Shown one piece after another: positions 24,773-34,626 of a stretch of DNA of 34,813 nt. The number at the start of each line of letters is the position of its first letter. Within the stretch, counting starts at the first letter, position 1. The DNA is taken from the NCBI RefSeq assembly GCF_900142445.1, contig NZ_FRAV01000049.1, forward strand, positions 1-34,813. Direction: 5' to 3'. The position numbers were made by a program, and so were the translations under genes. Below the pieces are notes generated by a model. The model did not search any database and was not told the DNA's origin. It saw nothing but the letters and a program-made list of their open reading frames with translations. This stretch comes from Chryseobacterium polytrichastri (GTDB lineage Bacteria > Bacteroidota > Bacteroidia > Flavobacteriales > Weeksellaceae).

Positions 24773-25417
24773 ATGAAGTTAAATGAAAAGGCGATTATTT
24801 TTGATATGGATGGAACCATTGTAGACAACATCCCTTATCATGAAGAATCGTGGATTATATTTTTGAAACACTATGGAATTGATATCAAGCGTGAAAATTT
24901 TAGCGCTCAAAATCATGGAACATTGGATGAAATGATCGTTCGCTTTTTTGGGAATGATTTATCTGAAACAAAAATATACGAGCTTGGACTTGAAAAAGAA
25001 AATGCTTATCAAACTTTATATAAAAGCAAAATGAAAGAGGTTACTGGGTTAACCTCTTTTCTTCAAAAATTAAAACAAAATAATATTAGAACGGGATTGG
25101 CCACTATGGGAATCCCTTCTAGTATTAATTTTATTTTAGATGGCTTACATATTAGAGAGTATTTTCAAGAAATTACCGGAGGTGTAGAAGTCTCCAATGG
25201 AAAACCCAATCCTGAAATATTTTTAAAGACCATTGAAAAGCTACAGGTAAACGCTAAAGATTGTGTAGCTGTAGAAGATTCAATGGGAGGGATAAAAGCC
25301 GGTAAAGATGCTGGAATGAAAGTGATTGGAATCACAACCACACATTCACTAGAGGAATTAATGGATAACGGTTGTGCTGAGGTGATTAATGATTACACTA
25401 ATATTGAGATTGTCTAA
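24773..25417 (+). CDS. HAD-family phosphatase / beta-phosphoglucomutase-like hydrolase
   Basis: A 214-residue cytosolic HAD hydrolase when started at the ATG at 24773. An in-frame ATG 48 bases upstream (24725) lies inside the palindromic repeat and adds only a Lys/Asn-rich tail, so I prefer the internal start. The nucleophile motif is FDMDGTIVDN (Asp11, Asp13), motif II is ATMG near residue 100, and motif IV is VAVEDSMGGIKAGKDAGM. The cap domain is the helical type of the beta-phosphoglucomutase/phosphoglycolate phosphatase branch. Substrate unknown; likely a small sugar phosphate. A terminator follows at 25462. Confidence 0.87.
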   Translation: MKLNEKAIIFDMDGTIVDNIPYHEESWIIFLKHYGIDIKRENFSAQNHGTLDEMIVRFFGNDLSETKIYELGLEKENAYQTLYKSKMKEVTGLTSFLQKLKQNNIRTGLATMGIPSSINFILDGLHIREYFQEITGGVEVSNGKPNPEIFLKTIEKLQVNAKDCVAVEDSMGGIKAGKDAGMKVIGITTTHSLEELMDNGCAEVINDYTNIEIV

Positions 25418-25461
25418 AGTGTGTTTTTAGTTAAATAACTTTTAAATCATAATAATTTTAC

Positions 25462-25493
25462 AAAGACTCCAAATTTTGGAGTCTTTTGTTTTT
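25462..25493 (+). terminator. Intrinsic terminator after the HAD gene
   Basis: AAAGACTCC and GGAGTCTTT form a strong stem around AAATTTT, followed by TGTTTTT on the plus strand, 45 bases after the stop codon. Confidence 0.85.
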
Positions 25494-25577
25494 ATGAAAA
25501 ATTCTTGAGTTTTGTGTTAAAAATTAACTTAAATTTCATTCGCGCGTGAAATGAAAACATTAATTAGTTTAATTTGC

Positions 25578-25585
25578 TATATTTG
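25578..25585 (+). promoter_or_regulatory. Putative -7 promoter box of ruvA
   Basis: TATATTTG matches TAnnTTTG and stands 20 bases before the ruvA ATG, so the leader would be about 13 bases. No good TTTG was found at the -33 position. An ATTTCA/TGAAAT inverted repeat (25533-25552) lies upstream. Confidence 0.5.
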
Positions 25586-25604
25586 GGAGTTTTAAAAATT
25601 AATA

Positions 25605-26189
25605 ATGATATTTTCTTTACAAGGCACTGTTCAAGAACTTACGCCTACTTACACAGTAATCAACGTACAAGGAGTGGGTTACTATGTAGGTATTAGCTTA
25701 ATGACCTCACAAACCCTGACTTTGAATCAGGCAACCGTACTTTTTATTCAACAGATCATCCGTGAAGATGCTCACTTACTTTTTGGTTTTAACACTCGTT
25801 CTGAAAAAGAAATGTTTAATTTGTTAATAAGTGTTAACGGAGTAGGTGCGGTTTCTGCACTTATTTTACTCTCTACTTTAAGTCTTGATGAGATTGCTTC
25901 TGCTATCGTTTCCAAGAACAGCGCATTGATCCAAAAGGCCAAAGGTTTAGGGGTGAAAACTGCTGAAAGAATTATTGTTGATTTAAAGGATAAGGTCCAG
26001 AAATTCACCAATGCAGAAGAAAATATTTCTACATTTGTGGATAATAAAATCAAAGAAGAAGCGTTATCTGCATTAGAAGTTTTAGGGATTCCTAAAAGAA
26101 TGAGCGAGAAGATTGCAGACAAAATAATAAAACAAAATTCAACTATTTCGGTAGAAGAATTGGTTAAACAAATCTTAAAAAACATTTAA
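25605..26189 (+). CDS. ruvA: Holliday junction branch migration protein RuvA
   Basis: A 194-residue DNA-repair protein; as a tetramer it holds the Holliday junction while RuvB drives branch migration. The N-terminal OB-fold starts MIFSLQGTVQELTPTYTVIN and holds GVGYYVGI; the central helix-hairpin-helix pair is at LISVNGVGAVSALILLS and KAKGLGVKTAERIIVDLKDK; the C-terminal RuvB-binding three-helix domain follows a short linker (about 150-194). Length is close to the 203 residues of Escherichia coli RuvA. Three bases separate its stop from the first possible sprA start codon, an arrangement seen in other Flavobacteria. Confidence 0.96.
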   Translation: MIFSLQGTVQELTPTYTVINVQGVGYYVGISLMTSQTLTLNQATVLFIQQIIREDAHLLFGFNTRSEKEMFNLLISVNGVGAVSALILLSTLSLDEIASAIVSKNSALIQKAKGLGVKTAERIIVDLKDKVQKFTNAEENISTFVDNKIKEEALSALEVLGIPKRMSEKIADKIIKQNSTISVEELVKQILKNI

Positions 26190-26192
26190 CAT

Positions 26193-29100
26193 TTGGTGGC
26201 GAATAATAAGTTTCTCAATATATTTTTGTTCCTGTCCTTTCTGTGTGTATCAGTAAGTACTTTCGCGCAGCAGCGACCCGTACGTGATACCGCAATCATA
26301 AAGAAAGACTATGAACTGGCAGATCCTACGAGGTATGAAGCCTTTTACGATGTGAAAACTGGCATGTATTACGTATATCCTAAAATTGGTAATACAGTAA
26401 CCGGACCGCCAACGGCCATGTCTCCTGAAGATTATAAGGAGTTTATGCTGGCTGCACAAACAAAGGCTTATTACAAAGAAAAATCAGACAAATACAGTTT
26501 GATGTTCAGAAAAGACAAAAGTGATGCCAGAAGAAAAGGTTTGATTCCCTCTTTAACCATTCGAAATAAGCTTTTTGAAACCATTTTTGGAAGCAATAAG
26601 ATTGAAATTATCCCTTCTGGATATGCATCTTTTGATTTTGCAGGTCTGTACCAAAAAATTGATAATCCATTAATTTTACCACAAAACAGGACGAGTTTTA
26701 CTTTTGATATTAATCAGAGGATTCAGCTTGGCTTATTAGGGAAAGTAGGAGAAAACCTTCAGTTAAAAGCCAATTACGATACCCAAAGTGGTTTTGCTTT
26801 TGAGAATAGGATGAATTTGGTTTGGCAGGCAAAAGGAAGTTGGAAAGATCTTCAGCAAAAAGGTCTTGGAAATGTAGATCAGCCTAATGCAGGAGGAGAA
26901 GATAAAATTATAAAAAGAGTTGAATTTGGTAACGTAAATATGCCACTTTCAACCAGTTTAATACGAGGCTCGCAGTCTCTTTTTGGGGTTAAAACAGAAT
27001 TCCAATTGGGGAAAACTTTTGGTACCGTAGTCCTTTCTCAACAGCAAGGGGAAGCCCGAAATATTGTTGCACAAGGAGGTGGAGTAGTGAATAACTTTAA
27101 GATGAATGCCTTAGATTATGAAGATAATCAGCATTACTTTTTAGGCCATTACTTCTTAGATAACTATGACAATTCATTGCTTAATTATCCACAGATCAAT
27201 TCAAAGATAAGTATCACCAGATTGGAAGTTTGGGTGTTGGATCAAGGGAATAGCAATTTAGCGTATCAGAAAAGTATCGTAGGGATTAGAGACCTTGGAG
27301 AAGGTCCTTCAGGATTACCGGATAATACGCAAAACGGACTTTATCAGGCAGTTTCCACTACAATGGGAACTCCAAGAGACGCAGGGGCAAATTATGCTGA
27401 TCTTATACAGGGGAAAACTTTCCCTGGAAATCCTGTGCCGTATCAAAATAGTGAGGAATTTATTTTTAATAAAAAGGCAAGAAGATTAAATGCTAACGAA
27501 TATATTTTACAACCTCAATTAGGATATATTTCATTAAATCAAAAACTAAATGACAATCAGCTTTTAGCAGTTTCTTACTCTTATACCGTTAACGGAAGTA
27601 ATCAGGTATATAAAGTAGGGGAATTCTCCGAAGAAAGCCCTGTTTTGGTGACGAAAGTCTTAAGAGTAAATAATAGGTTGAATGTTGCTTCTCCGATGTG
27701 GGACTTGATGATGAAGAATATCTATTCTTTAGATGCGGGACAAGTAAATCAGGATGGATTTATTTTAAATGTATTTTATAGAGATTCGGAAACTGGAGGT
27801 AAGGTAAATTACCTTCCAAACACCATTGTTAAGGATACCAATTTATTGAAATTACTGAACTGGGACCGACTCAACACAAACGGAGATGTACAGAATAACG
27901 GAAGCTCAACCGGAGATGGTATTTTCGACTTTGTAAACGGCATCACAATACGGCCGGAAACAGGAAAGGTTATCTTTACCAAAGCTCAGCCTTTTGGGAA
28001 GTATATGTCGCAGGTATTGGGAAGTAATGACCCGCAATATGTGTTCAATGAATTATATACTCAGCAGAAAATCAATGCTTCTTCCAATAACCTAGCCCAA
28101 CGATATACATTAGAGGGACGTTATAAAGGAACACAAGGACAAGGAATTTCTTTAGGAGCGGTAAACGTTCCGCAAGGTTCTGTAAAAGTGTCTGCCAATG
28201 GGGTACAACTAACAGAAGGTATCGACTATACAGTTGACTATATGTTAGGAACTGTTACAGTCATTAATGATCAGGTAAAACAATCAGGTCAGGCAATTAA
28301 TATTTCATTAGAAAATCAATTAACATTTAATACCCAAAGAAAAAGGTTCTTGGGATTAAATTTAGAAAGAAGAGTTAATGAGAATTTTATTTTTGGTGGA
28401 ACAGTTATCAATTATTCCGAGTCTCCACTTACCCAAAAAGTAAACTATGGTCAGGAAGCAGTTAACAACACAATGGCTGGGGTTAACTTAATGTATAATA
28501 ATCAACTTCCATTCCTTACGAGATTAACAGATAAGATTCCTTTGGTAAATACCGAAGCACCATCTAATTTGAATTTCAAAATGGAAGCGGCATATTTACT
28601 TCCAGGTCTTAATAAAGGAACAAATGACCAATCTTATATTGATGATTTCGAACAAACAACTTCTAAGATTTCATTAAAAGAGCCTACCGCTTGGAGTCTG
28701 GCATCGAAACCTGAAAAGAACAAATCAGATGCTTTGTTTCAGAACGCTGGGTTGAATAACGATATCACGAACGGATACGGAAGAGGTCTATTATCATGGT
28801 ATAATATTGACCCTAGATTTTGGGGTGTAGGAGGAAGAGCTCCGGCAGGAATTACTCCGCAGTCGGTTTCCAACCATGCTTCCAGGAGGGTTCAGCTTTC
28901 GGAGATTTACAACAACAGAGATTTTGTAGCGGGTGAGCAGACTTTCACCAATACTTTTGATATATCATACTATCCTCAGGAAAGAGGTCCTTATAACGTT
29001 AACCCTAATAATGAAACTACACAGCAGAGATGGGCAGGTATTATGAGGCCAATAAGTGTTTCCAACTTTGTAAATTCTAATATTGAATATGTAGAATTTT

Positions 29101-32100
29101 GGATGATGGATCCTTATGCTGATGGAAATAATCTGGGGACTGCACCGAAACTATTATTACAGTTAGGAAACGTTTCCGAAGATGTATTGAAAGATGGGCA
29201 AATGCAATATGAAAATGGTTTACCCACAGGATCTACACCTTCTACCACCACCAGTACAAATTGGGGAGTTCAGCCAAAACAGCCACCAATTTTGTATGCA
29301 TTTTCGAGTGAAGGAGATGACAGGAGAGCTCAGGATGTAGGATATGATGGTTTAAGTTCAGAGCAGGAAGCTGCGAGATTTGGAAATACTTTCATTAACC
29401 CTGTAACCAATATTGCCGATCCAGCAGTAGATGACTTCGTATTTTTTATGTCGGATAAATTTACAGGAAGTCAGGCAGCGTCACTTATTCAGAGATATAA
29501 ATATTTCAGAGGACCGGAAGGGAACTCTCAAGCTAACTCTTTAGAAGTATCTTCTCAGACTCCGGATGCAGAAGATATCAACAGAGATTATAACTTAGAT
29601 CAGAATGAAAGCTATAACCAGTATGAAGTAAAATTAGATAAAGGAAGTTTAGCATTAGGTCAAAACAATATTGTGGATGTTAAAACTGTTCAGGCAACCT
29701 TTCAAAACGGACAGACGGATCAGGTAAAATGGTATTTATTCAGAGTTCCTATTGCTCAGTATGTAGCCACTGCAGGAGATCATTCTCAAGATGTTCTTAA
29801 TAATGTAAGATTTGCAAGAATGTTACTAACAGGTTTTGATCAGACTTCTACGCTGAGGTTTGGAACATTAGATCTTGTAAGATCAGACTGGAGAAGGTAT
29901 CCTAAAAACTTTGCAAAATATGGAACTGATGCTGTTGCTGATCCTGCAACTGATGAAGGTACAATTACGGTTACTGATCCAAATAATTTTGAAATAGGAA
30001 GTGTAAATATAGAAGAGAATGCACTAAACCAACCTCCTTATGTATTGCCTCCGGGAATTGACAGACAGGTATTAAGTGGAAATGCTGGGGCACAAAGACA
30101 GAATGAAGCTTCTTTGTATATGAGAGCTAGCAATTTGCCTAGTACAGAAGCAAGAGGGGTATTTAAAAATGCTTCATTAGATATGAGGAGATATAAGAAG
30201 TTAAAACTTTTTGTACATGCCGAGGATCCTAAAAATAGAGTAGAGGGGCTAGATAAGGATACCAAATTCTTTGTTCGTTTTGGAAGTGATGCAACGGATA
30301 ACTATTATGAATATGAAGCTTCTTTAAGAATCACTCCTAAAACTGCCACAGCACCATTGGATATATGGCCAATGGAGAATGATGTAGATCTGAATATCCA
30401 AGACTTTGTAGATGCTAAAATAAGAAGAGATAAGAACAATCCAAATGATATTGCCAAGAGAATTATGGATGATCAGTTTGGAAGTGATATTAATTTTAAA
30501 AAGATCTATATTAAAGGTCGTCCAAGTTTAGGAAATGTAACCTCTATTGTATTGGGGGTTAGGAATGCTAGAGCTAGGGGAGATATTTCAGTAGACAGAG
30601 TGCTTTGGGTCAATGAGATGCGCCTCTCAGAAATTGAAAATGACGGAGGATACGCTGGAAATGCAAGCTTAAACTTCAACCTTGGAGATTTCGCAGTTGT
30701 TAATACAAGTGCATCATATACATCTGTAGGTTTCGGTAATATCGATTCTAAACCATCAGAAAGAAATCAGTCTACGCAATCTGCATTCAGTATTAATACA
30801 GCAATTAATGTAGATAAGTTCCTACCTGAAAAAACTGGAGTGAAAATTCCATTAAACTATTCTTATTCACAAACCATAGAAGATCCAAAATACAATCCTT
30901 TGGATACCGATGTGGAGTTCAATAAAGCAGCCAATAAAGAGCAGCTTAAAAAGGTGGCAAGAACATATACTCAACAAAGAAGTTTGGGGGTGGTGAATAT
31001 GCACAAGGAAAGAATGAACCCGAACAAGAAATCTAAATTCTATGATATAGAAAACGTTTCAGTTACGGCAGTTTATAATGATGATTATTTTAGAGATATC
31101 TATACAAAGAAAAACTACAGACAATATCTGAGAGGGTATGTAGATTATAATTATACTTTCAAACCATGGGTAGTTAAGCCGTTCAATAAAATGATCAGCG
31201 ATACTGCAAAGTCTACAAAATATTTAAGATGGGTGAAGGAGTTTAATTTCAATCCGGTTCCTACAAGATTATCTTTTAGAACAGAAATTGACAGAAATTA
31301 TAATGAACTTGAATTTAGAAATATCGAATCCATTTTAAGCGGTAATATAGCTGATGATTTTGCAGCAATCAGAAATAGAAATTTCTATTTTGGTTGGCAG
31401 TATGGATTAGGTTTCAACTTTACTAAATCATTGAAGCTTGAAATTAACTCTGTAACAAGAACGCTGAATGATAACGTGGATGTGAACACAATGGATAATA
31501 CGGCAATCTTTGGAAATATATTCCGAGCAGGAAGACCGGTATTGTATAACCATAGAGTTCAGTTAAATTACAAACTACCATTCCAGTATCTTCCTTACAT
31601 GGATTTTATTGATGCGGAAGTTGGATACGGATTTACCTATAACTGGAATGCAAGATCTACAGCGTTACTTTCTTCTCCGAATGGAAGTCTAGGATCTATT
31701 GCTCAGAATACAAGTGTTATTCAGGCAACAGCAACAGCTGATTTTCCTAAGTTCTTTGGACAGTTTAAGTATTTCAAAAATATATCGAATAAACTTCAAA
31801 AGCGTAAGCAAGAGAACGACTCTCTTAATAATGTATACACGCAACAATGGGAGAAGAACAGATATAAGTTTAAAAACTATAAGTTCAAGAATAAGTTAAC
31901 ACCACTACAAAGTGCAGCATTCTTATTAACATCATTTAAGCAGTTAAATGTTACTTATTCTGAAAATAACGGAACGGTACTTCCGGGATTATTATCTGCA
32001 CCTAATTTCTATGGATATGGGCAAACATTAGGAGGTCCAACACTTGGATTCTTGTTTGGATCACAGGCAGATATCAGAAGATTAGTAATGGAAAATGGTT

Positions 32101-33266
32101 GGGTAAGTGATTCAGAGTTTATGACGGATCCTTATATCAAAATGTCTACAAAAGAACTGAGGGCCAATTTACAGATCATGCCAATGAATGATTTAAGAAT
32201 TGATGTGAGTGCTTTACATACCTATAATAGAAACTTTACACAAACCGGATTCAATTATCGAGATAGCAATGGTAACCCAAATCCTAACTATACTTTTGCA
32301 AATGATTTTGTGACGTATTCAAATTCAGTAATACTTCTTAAAACATCATTCACTGATGGGCAGGCGATTTTCCAGACCATTAAAGAAAATGCAAGAGCAA
32401 TCTCTCAGCAAATGGGTGGTAATATTGGAGCAGATGGCTTTACAGAAGGACACAGTATTTCTAACGCTTATGTTTTAATCCCTGCATTTAGAGCAGCGGT
32501 TGAAGGGAAGGCTCCGGAACTTATCGGGAATGCCAAAAAAGCAGGATTGCCATTGCCAAACTGGAAGGTTACGTATTCAGGATTAAGAAATGTACCATTC
32601 ATTAATGGTCAGTTCTCTAAGTTTGATATTCTACACGGTTATACTGCAACCTATACAGGAACAGGGATACAGTCAAGTGTTGATTACTTTAATACACTGA
32701 CTTCATTAACAAGTTCGGGTAGAGATGTTAATAACGATTATATCAATCCGTTTACATTCGCTCAGGTAGGATATGTTGAAAACTTCTCACCACTTATTGG
32801 GATAGATGTTACAATGAGAAACAACTTCCAGTTCGGTTTACAGTATAACAGAGCAAGAATGTTATTATTAGGATTAGTAAACCATACGCTTACAGAAGAT
32901 GCGAATACGGAATATGTGGTAAGATTAGGCTACATCGTTCGTAACTTCAGATTAGGAATGACCAATGTAAGAGGCCGTGGAAGAGGAAAAGGAAGCGATC
33001 TTAACATCAGAGGAGATATCTCTTTAAGAGATAGTAAAACAAGTATCATGAATATCTTATTAGATGATTCTCAGGTGACAGGTGGACAGAAATTGATGAA
33101 CATCAGACTTTCTGCAGACTACAACGTTTCTGAAAATCTTAACCTAAGAGTATTCTACGAACAAATGACTTCAAAGTATAAAATATCAACAGCATTCCCT
33201 CTGTCAACAATCAGAGCCGGACTTTCTGCAACATTTACATTTGGAGATTCAGGTGGTGGATTCTAA
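26193..33266 (+). CDS. sprA: Cell surface protein SprA, type IX secretion outer-membrane translocon
   Basis: A 2,357-residue outer-membrane beta-barrel protein, the translocon pore of the type IX secretion system that exports gliding adhesins and CTD-bearing enzymes. Length and order agree with SprA (about 2,400 residues in Flavobacterium johnsoniae). The signal peptide NKFLNIFLFLSFLCVSVSTF ends at AQ; long beta-rich stretches with alternating aromatic residues, SprA-N type segments (around residues 110-500 and 1040-1600), and a C-terminal strand AGLSATFTFGDSGGGF follow. No ATG is near the start: the frame begins with TTG (26193) then GTG (26196), so translation starts at a rare codon, probably coupled to ruvA. 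Recognition of the family is firm; the exact start is not. Confidence 0.95.
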   Translation: MVANNKFLNIFLFLSFLCVSVSTFAQQRPVRDTAIIKKDYELADPTRYEAFYDVKTGMYYVYPKIGNTVTGPPTAMSPEDYKEFMLAAQTKAYYKEKSDKYSLMFRKDKSDARRKGLIPSLTIRNKLFETIFGSNKIEIIPSGYASFDFAGLYQKIDNPLILPQNRTSFTFDINQRIQLGLLGKVGENLQLKANYDTQSGFAFENRMNLVWQAKGSWKDLQQKGLGNVDQPNAGGEDKIIKRVEFGNVNMPLSTSLIRGSQSLFGVKTEFQLGKTFGTVVLSQQQGEARNIVAQGGGVVNNFKMNALDYEDNQHYFLGHYFLDNYDNSLLNYPQINSKISITRLEVWVLDQGNSNLAYQKSIVGIRDLGEGPSGLPDNTQNGLYQAVSTTMGTPRDAGANYADLIQGKTFPGNPVPYQNSEEFIFNKKARRLNANEYILQPQLGYISLNQKLNDNQLLAVSYSYTVNGSNQVYKVGEFSEESPVLVTKVLRVNNRLNVASPMWDLMMKNIYSLDAGQVNQDGFILNVFYRDSETGGKVNYLPNTIVKDTNLLKLLNWDRLNTNGDVQNNGSSTGDGIFDFVNGITIRPETGKVIFTKAQPFGKYMSQVLGSNDPQYVFNELYTQQKINASSNNLAQRYTLEGRYKGTQGQGISLGAVNVPQGSVKVSANGVQLTEGIDYTVDYMLGTVTVINDQVKQSGQAINISLENQLTFNTQRKRFLGLNLERRVNENFIFGGTVINYSESPLTQKVNYGQEAVNNTMAGVNLMYNNQLPFLTRLTDKIPLVNTEAPSNLNFKMEAAYLLPGLNKGTNDQSYIDDFEQTTSKISLKEPTAWSLASKPEKNKSDALFQNAGLNNDITNGYGRGLLSWYNIDPRFWGVGGRAPAGITPQSVSNHASRRVQLSEIYNNRDFVAGEQTFTNTFDISYYPQERGPYNVNPNNETTQQRWAGIMRPISVSNFVNSNIEYVEFWMMDPYADGNNLGTAPKLLLQLGNVSEDVLKDGQMQYENGLPTGSTPSTTTSTNWGVQPKQPPILYAFSSEGDDRRAQDVGYDGLSSEQEAARFGNTFINPVTNIADPAVDDFVFFMSDKFTGSQAASLIQRYKYFRGPEGNSQANSLEVSSQTPDAEDINRDYNLDQNESYNQYEVKLDKGSLALGQNNIVDVKTVQATFQNGQTDQVKWYLFRVPIAQYVATAGDHSQDVLNNVRFARMLLTGFDQTSTLRFGTLDLVRSDWRRYPKNFAKYGTDAVADPATDEGTITVTDPNNFEIGSVNIEENALNQPPYVLPPGIDRQVLSGNAGAQRQNEASLYMRASNLPSTEARGVFKNASLDMRRYKKLKLFVHAEDPKNRVEGLDKDTKFFVRFGSDATDNYYEYEASLRITPKTATAPLDIWPMENDVDLNIQDFVDAKIRRDKNNPNDIAKRIMDDQFGSDINFKKIYIKGRPSLGNVTSIVLGVRNARARGDISVDRVLWVNEMRLSEIENDGGYAGNASLNFNLGDFAVVNTSASYTSVGFGNIDSKPSERNQSTQSAFSINTAINVDKFLPEKTGVKIPLNYSYSQTIEDPKYNPLDTDVEFNKAANKEQLKKVARTYTQQRSLGVVNMHKERMNPNKKSKFYDIENVSVTAVYNDDYFRDIYTKKNYRQYLRGYVDYNYTFKPWVVKPFNKMISDTAKSTKYLRWVKEFNFNPVPTRLSFRTEIDRNYNELEFRNIESILSGNIADDFAAIRNRNFYFGWQYGLGFNFTKSLKLEINSVTRTLNDNVDVNTMDNTAIFGNIFRAGRPVLYNHRVQLNYKLPFQYLPYMDFIDAEVGYGFTYNWNARSTALLSSPNGSLGSIAQNTSVIQATATADFPKFFGQFKYFKNISNKLQKRKQENDSLNNVYTQQWEKNRYKFKNYKFKNKLTPLQSAAFLLTSFKQLNVTYSENNGTVLPGLLSAPNFYGYGQTLGGPTLGFLFGSQADIRRLVMENGWVSDSEFMTDPYIKMSTKELRANLQIMPMNDLRIDVSALHTYNRNFTQTGFNYRDSNGNPNPNYTFANDFVTYSNSVILLKTSFTDGQAIFQTIKENARAISQQMGGNIGADGFTEGHSISNAYVLIPAFRAAVEGKAPELIGNAKKAGLPLPNWKVTYSGLRNVPFINGQFSKFDILHGYTATYTGTGIQSSVDYFNTLTSLTSSGRDVNNDYINPFTFAQVGYVENFSPLIGIDVTMRNNFQFGLQYNRARMLLLGLVNHTLTEDANTEYVVRLGYIVRNFRLGMTNVRGRGRGKGSDLNIRGDISLRDSKTSIMNILLDDSQVTGGQKLMNIRLSADYNVSENLNLRVFYEQMTSKYKISTAFPLSTIRAGLSATFTFGDSGGGF

Positions 33267-33285
33267 GATAAACAAACATAAAACT

Positions 33286-33317
33286 AAATGTCCTTCAACT
33301 TTGAGGGACATTTTTTA
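33286..33317 (+). terminator. Intrinsic terminator after sprA
   Basis: AAATGTCCTTCAA and TTGAGGGACATTT pair along almost 13 bp around a CT loop and are followed by a T-run. It lies 19 bases after the sprA stop. Confidence 0.88.
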
Positions 33318-33326
33318 TATTCAATA

Positions 33327-33357
33327 TTTGAACGTACTATTATTTTGAATACATTTG
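33327..33357 (+). promoter_or_regulatory. Consensus Bacteroidetes promoter of gcvH
   Basis: TTTG (33327-33330), a 19-base spacer and TACATTTG (33350-33357) match the TTTG-N19-TAnnTTTG consensus in full. Transcription should start near 33364, giving a leader of about 13 bases before the gcvH ATG. Confidence 0.8.
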
Positions 33358-33376
33358 TAAAAATAAAAATTTAAAA

Positions 33377-33754
33377 ATGAACACACCATCAGAATTAAAG
33401 TACACTAAGGACCACGAATGGATCAAGATTGAAGGAAACGTGGCTACAATTGGTATTACTGATTTTGCACAAGGAGAGCTTGGAGATATCGTTTATGTAG
33501 ATATAGATACGGTAGATGATGATTTAGAAGGAGGTGCAGTTTTCGGAAGTGTTGAAGCAGTAAAAACAGTTTCAGACCTATTCTTACCTATCGCAGGAAA
33601 AGTGATTGAATTTAATTCAGAATTAGAAGCTCAGCCGGAATTGTTAAATTCAGATCCTTATGGAAACGGATGGATCATCAAATTAGAATTGGCTGACGGT
33701 GCAGATCATTCAGAATTACTTACAGCAGAAGAATACCAAGCTATCATTGGATAA
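33377..33754 (+). CDS. gcvH: Glycine cleavage system H protein
   Basis: A 125-residue lipoyl carrier protein that shuttles the aminomethyl group between the P, T and L proteins of the glycine cleavage system, and serves in lipoate transfer. The family motif GSVEAVKTVSDL contains the lipoylated Lys63; the N-terminal KYTKDHEWI and C-terminal YGNGWIIKL are typical. Full length for the family (about 125-130). It has its own consensus promoter and is followed without gap by the VanZ-like gene. Confidence 0.96.
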   Translation: MNTPSELKYTKDHEWIKIEGNVATIGITDFAQGELGDIVYVDIDTVDDDLEGGAVFGSVEAVKTVSDLFLPIAGKVIEFNSELEAQPELLNSDPYGNGWIIKLELADGADHSELLTAEEYQAIIG

Positions 33755-34106
33755 AATTTCAAAAATATTTAGTAAGATATTGCCCATTTATTGGGCATTT
33801 CTTACTTATATGCTCCTGAAGCCGGGGGAAGAGAACCAGGAATATTGGTTTATGTTCAGTGGGCTAGACAAGGTCTTACACTTAAGCATATTCGCAGCAC
33901 TAGGTTTCTTACTCGTTGGGAGCTTTCCAAAAATCAAGTTTGCCTATTTTTTCCAAATCATTCTTTTGTACGGATTCTTAACCGAGATCCTTCAGGAGGA
34001 AATGGGATTAGGTAGGTCTATGGAATTCTTAGATGTCGTAGCAGACGCTATCGGCTGTTTAATCGGGTACTATACTTATAAGCTATTAGTCAAGCGATTT
34101 TTCTAA
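33747..34106 (+). CDS. VanZ-like membrane protein
   Basis: A small membrane protein of about 119 residues from a TTG start that overlaps the gcvH stop (TTGGATAA); an ATG start at 33699 would overlap gcvH by 56 bases and add 16 residues. It has four predicted helices, with the VanZ family marks SGLDKVLHLSIFAALGF and SMEFLDVVADAIGCLIGY. VanZ-like proteins are of unknown function outside teicoplanin resistance and are common next to gcvH in Flavobacteria, so no resistance role is implied. Translational coupling with gcvH is likely. Confidence 0.85.
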   Translation: MDKISKIFSKILPIYWAFLTYMLLKPGEENQEYWFMFSGLDKVLHLSIFAALGFLLVGSFPKIKFAYFFQIILLYGFLTEILQEEMGLGRSMEFLDVVADAIGCLIGYYTYKLLVKRFF

Positions 34107-34423
34107 CCAGACAAGCATAGTAAGGATTGAAGGCTTTCATTCACCATTTTCTATCTCACGCCCTTTTTTAGAAGCTTAATCCAGCTATCCACTCATACTC
34201 CTCACGCCGGCGCACTCCAGCGCTCAAACCCTTTCTCTCTCCAACCCAATGTTGCGGGGTACCCGTTTCTATCTGGGCTAGGGTATTTGTCGTACTTTTC
34301 AACAGTCAGCATCCCCACAAAGTTTACAATCCTGTAAGGATCTCAATAACGCAATTCAAAAAGTGTAGAGATTCTTCACTCCCCTGTGTTCCATTCGGAA
34401 TGACAGCTTCCCATATTCCCTCT

Positions 34424-34461
34424 AAACCTAACAGGTTTCAAAAACCTGTTAGGTTTTTTTT
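34424..34461 (+). repeat. Nested palindromic repeat, copy 2 (terminator-like)
   Basis: AAACCTAACAGGTTT, loop CAA, AAACCTGTTAGGTTT, then TTTTT. It has the same architecture as the copies at 24701 and 34627, with two arm positions changed in a compensating way so that the 15-bp stem stays perfect. Confidence 0.85.
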
Positions 34462-34626
34462 AGCATTTAGAAAAATTATATTTCAACATTTTATCCATCC
34501 ACTAATACCTGTCTCAATCTTTGCAATATCCATGCACCCACAATCATCTGTGTCAATCTGCGCAATCTGTGGGAGACAAAAACAGTCTTTCCTGGATGCC
34601 TCACATTCAATCGCAATCCCCAACTC

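Noticed and set aside
25772..26185. 137-codon minus-strand frame inside ruvA
   Set aside because: Shadow of ruvA; the plus-strand frame has clear helix-hairpin-helix motifs.
33791..34015. 74-codon plus-strand frame inside the VanZ-like gene
   Set aside because: Alternative frame; the VanZ frame has family motifs and membrane helices.
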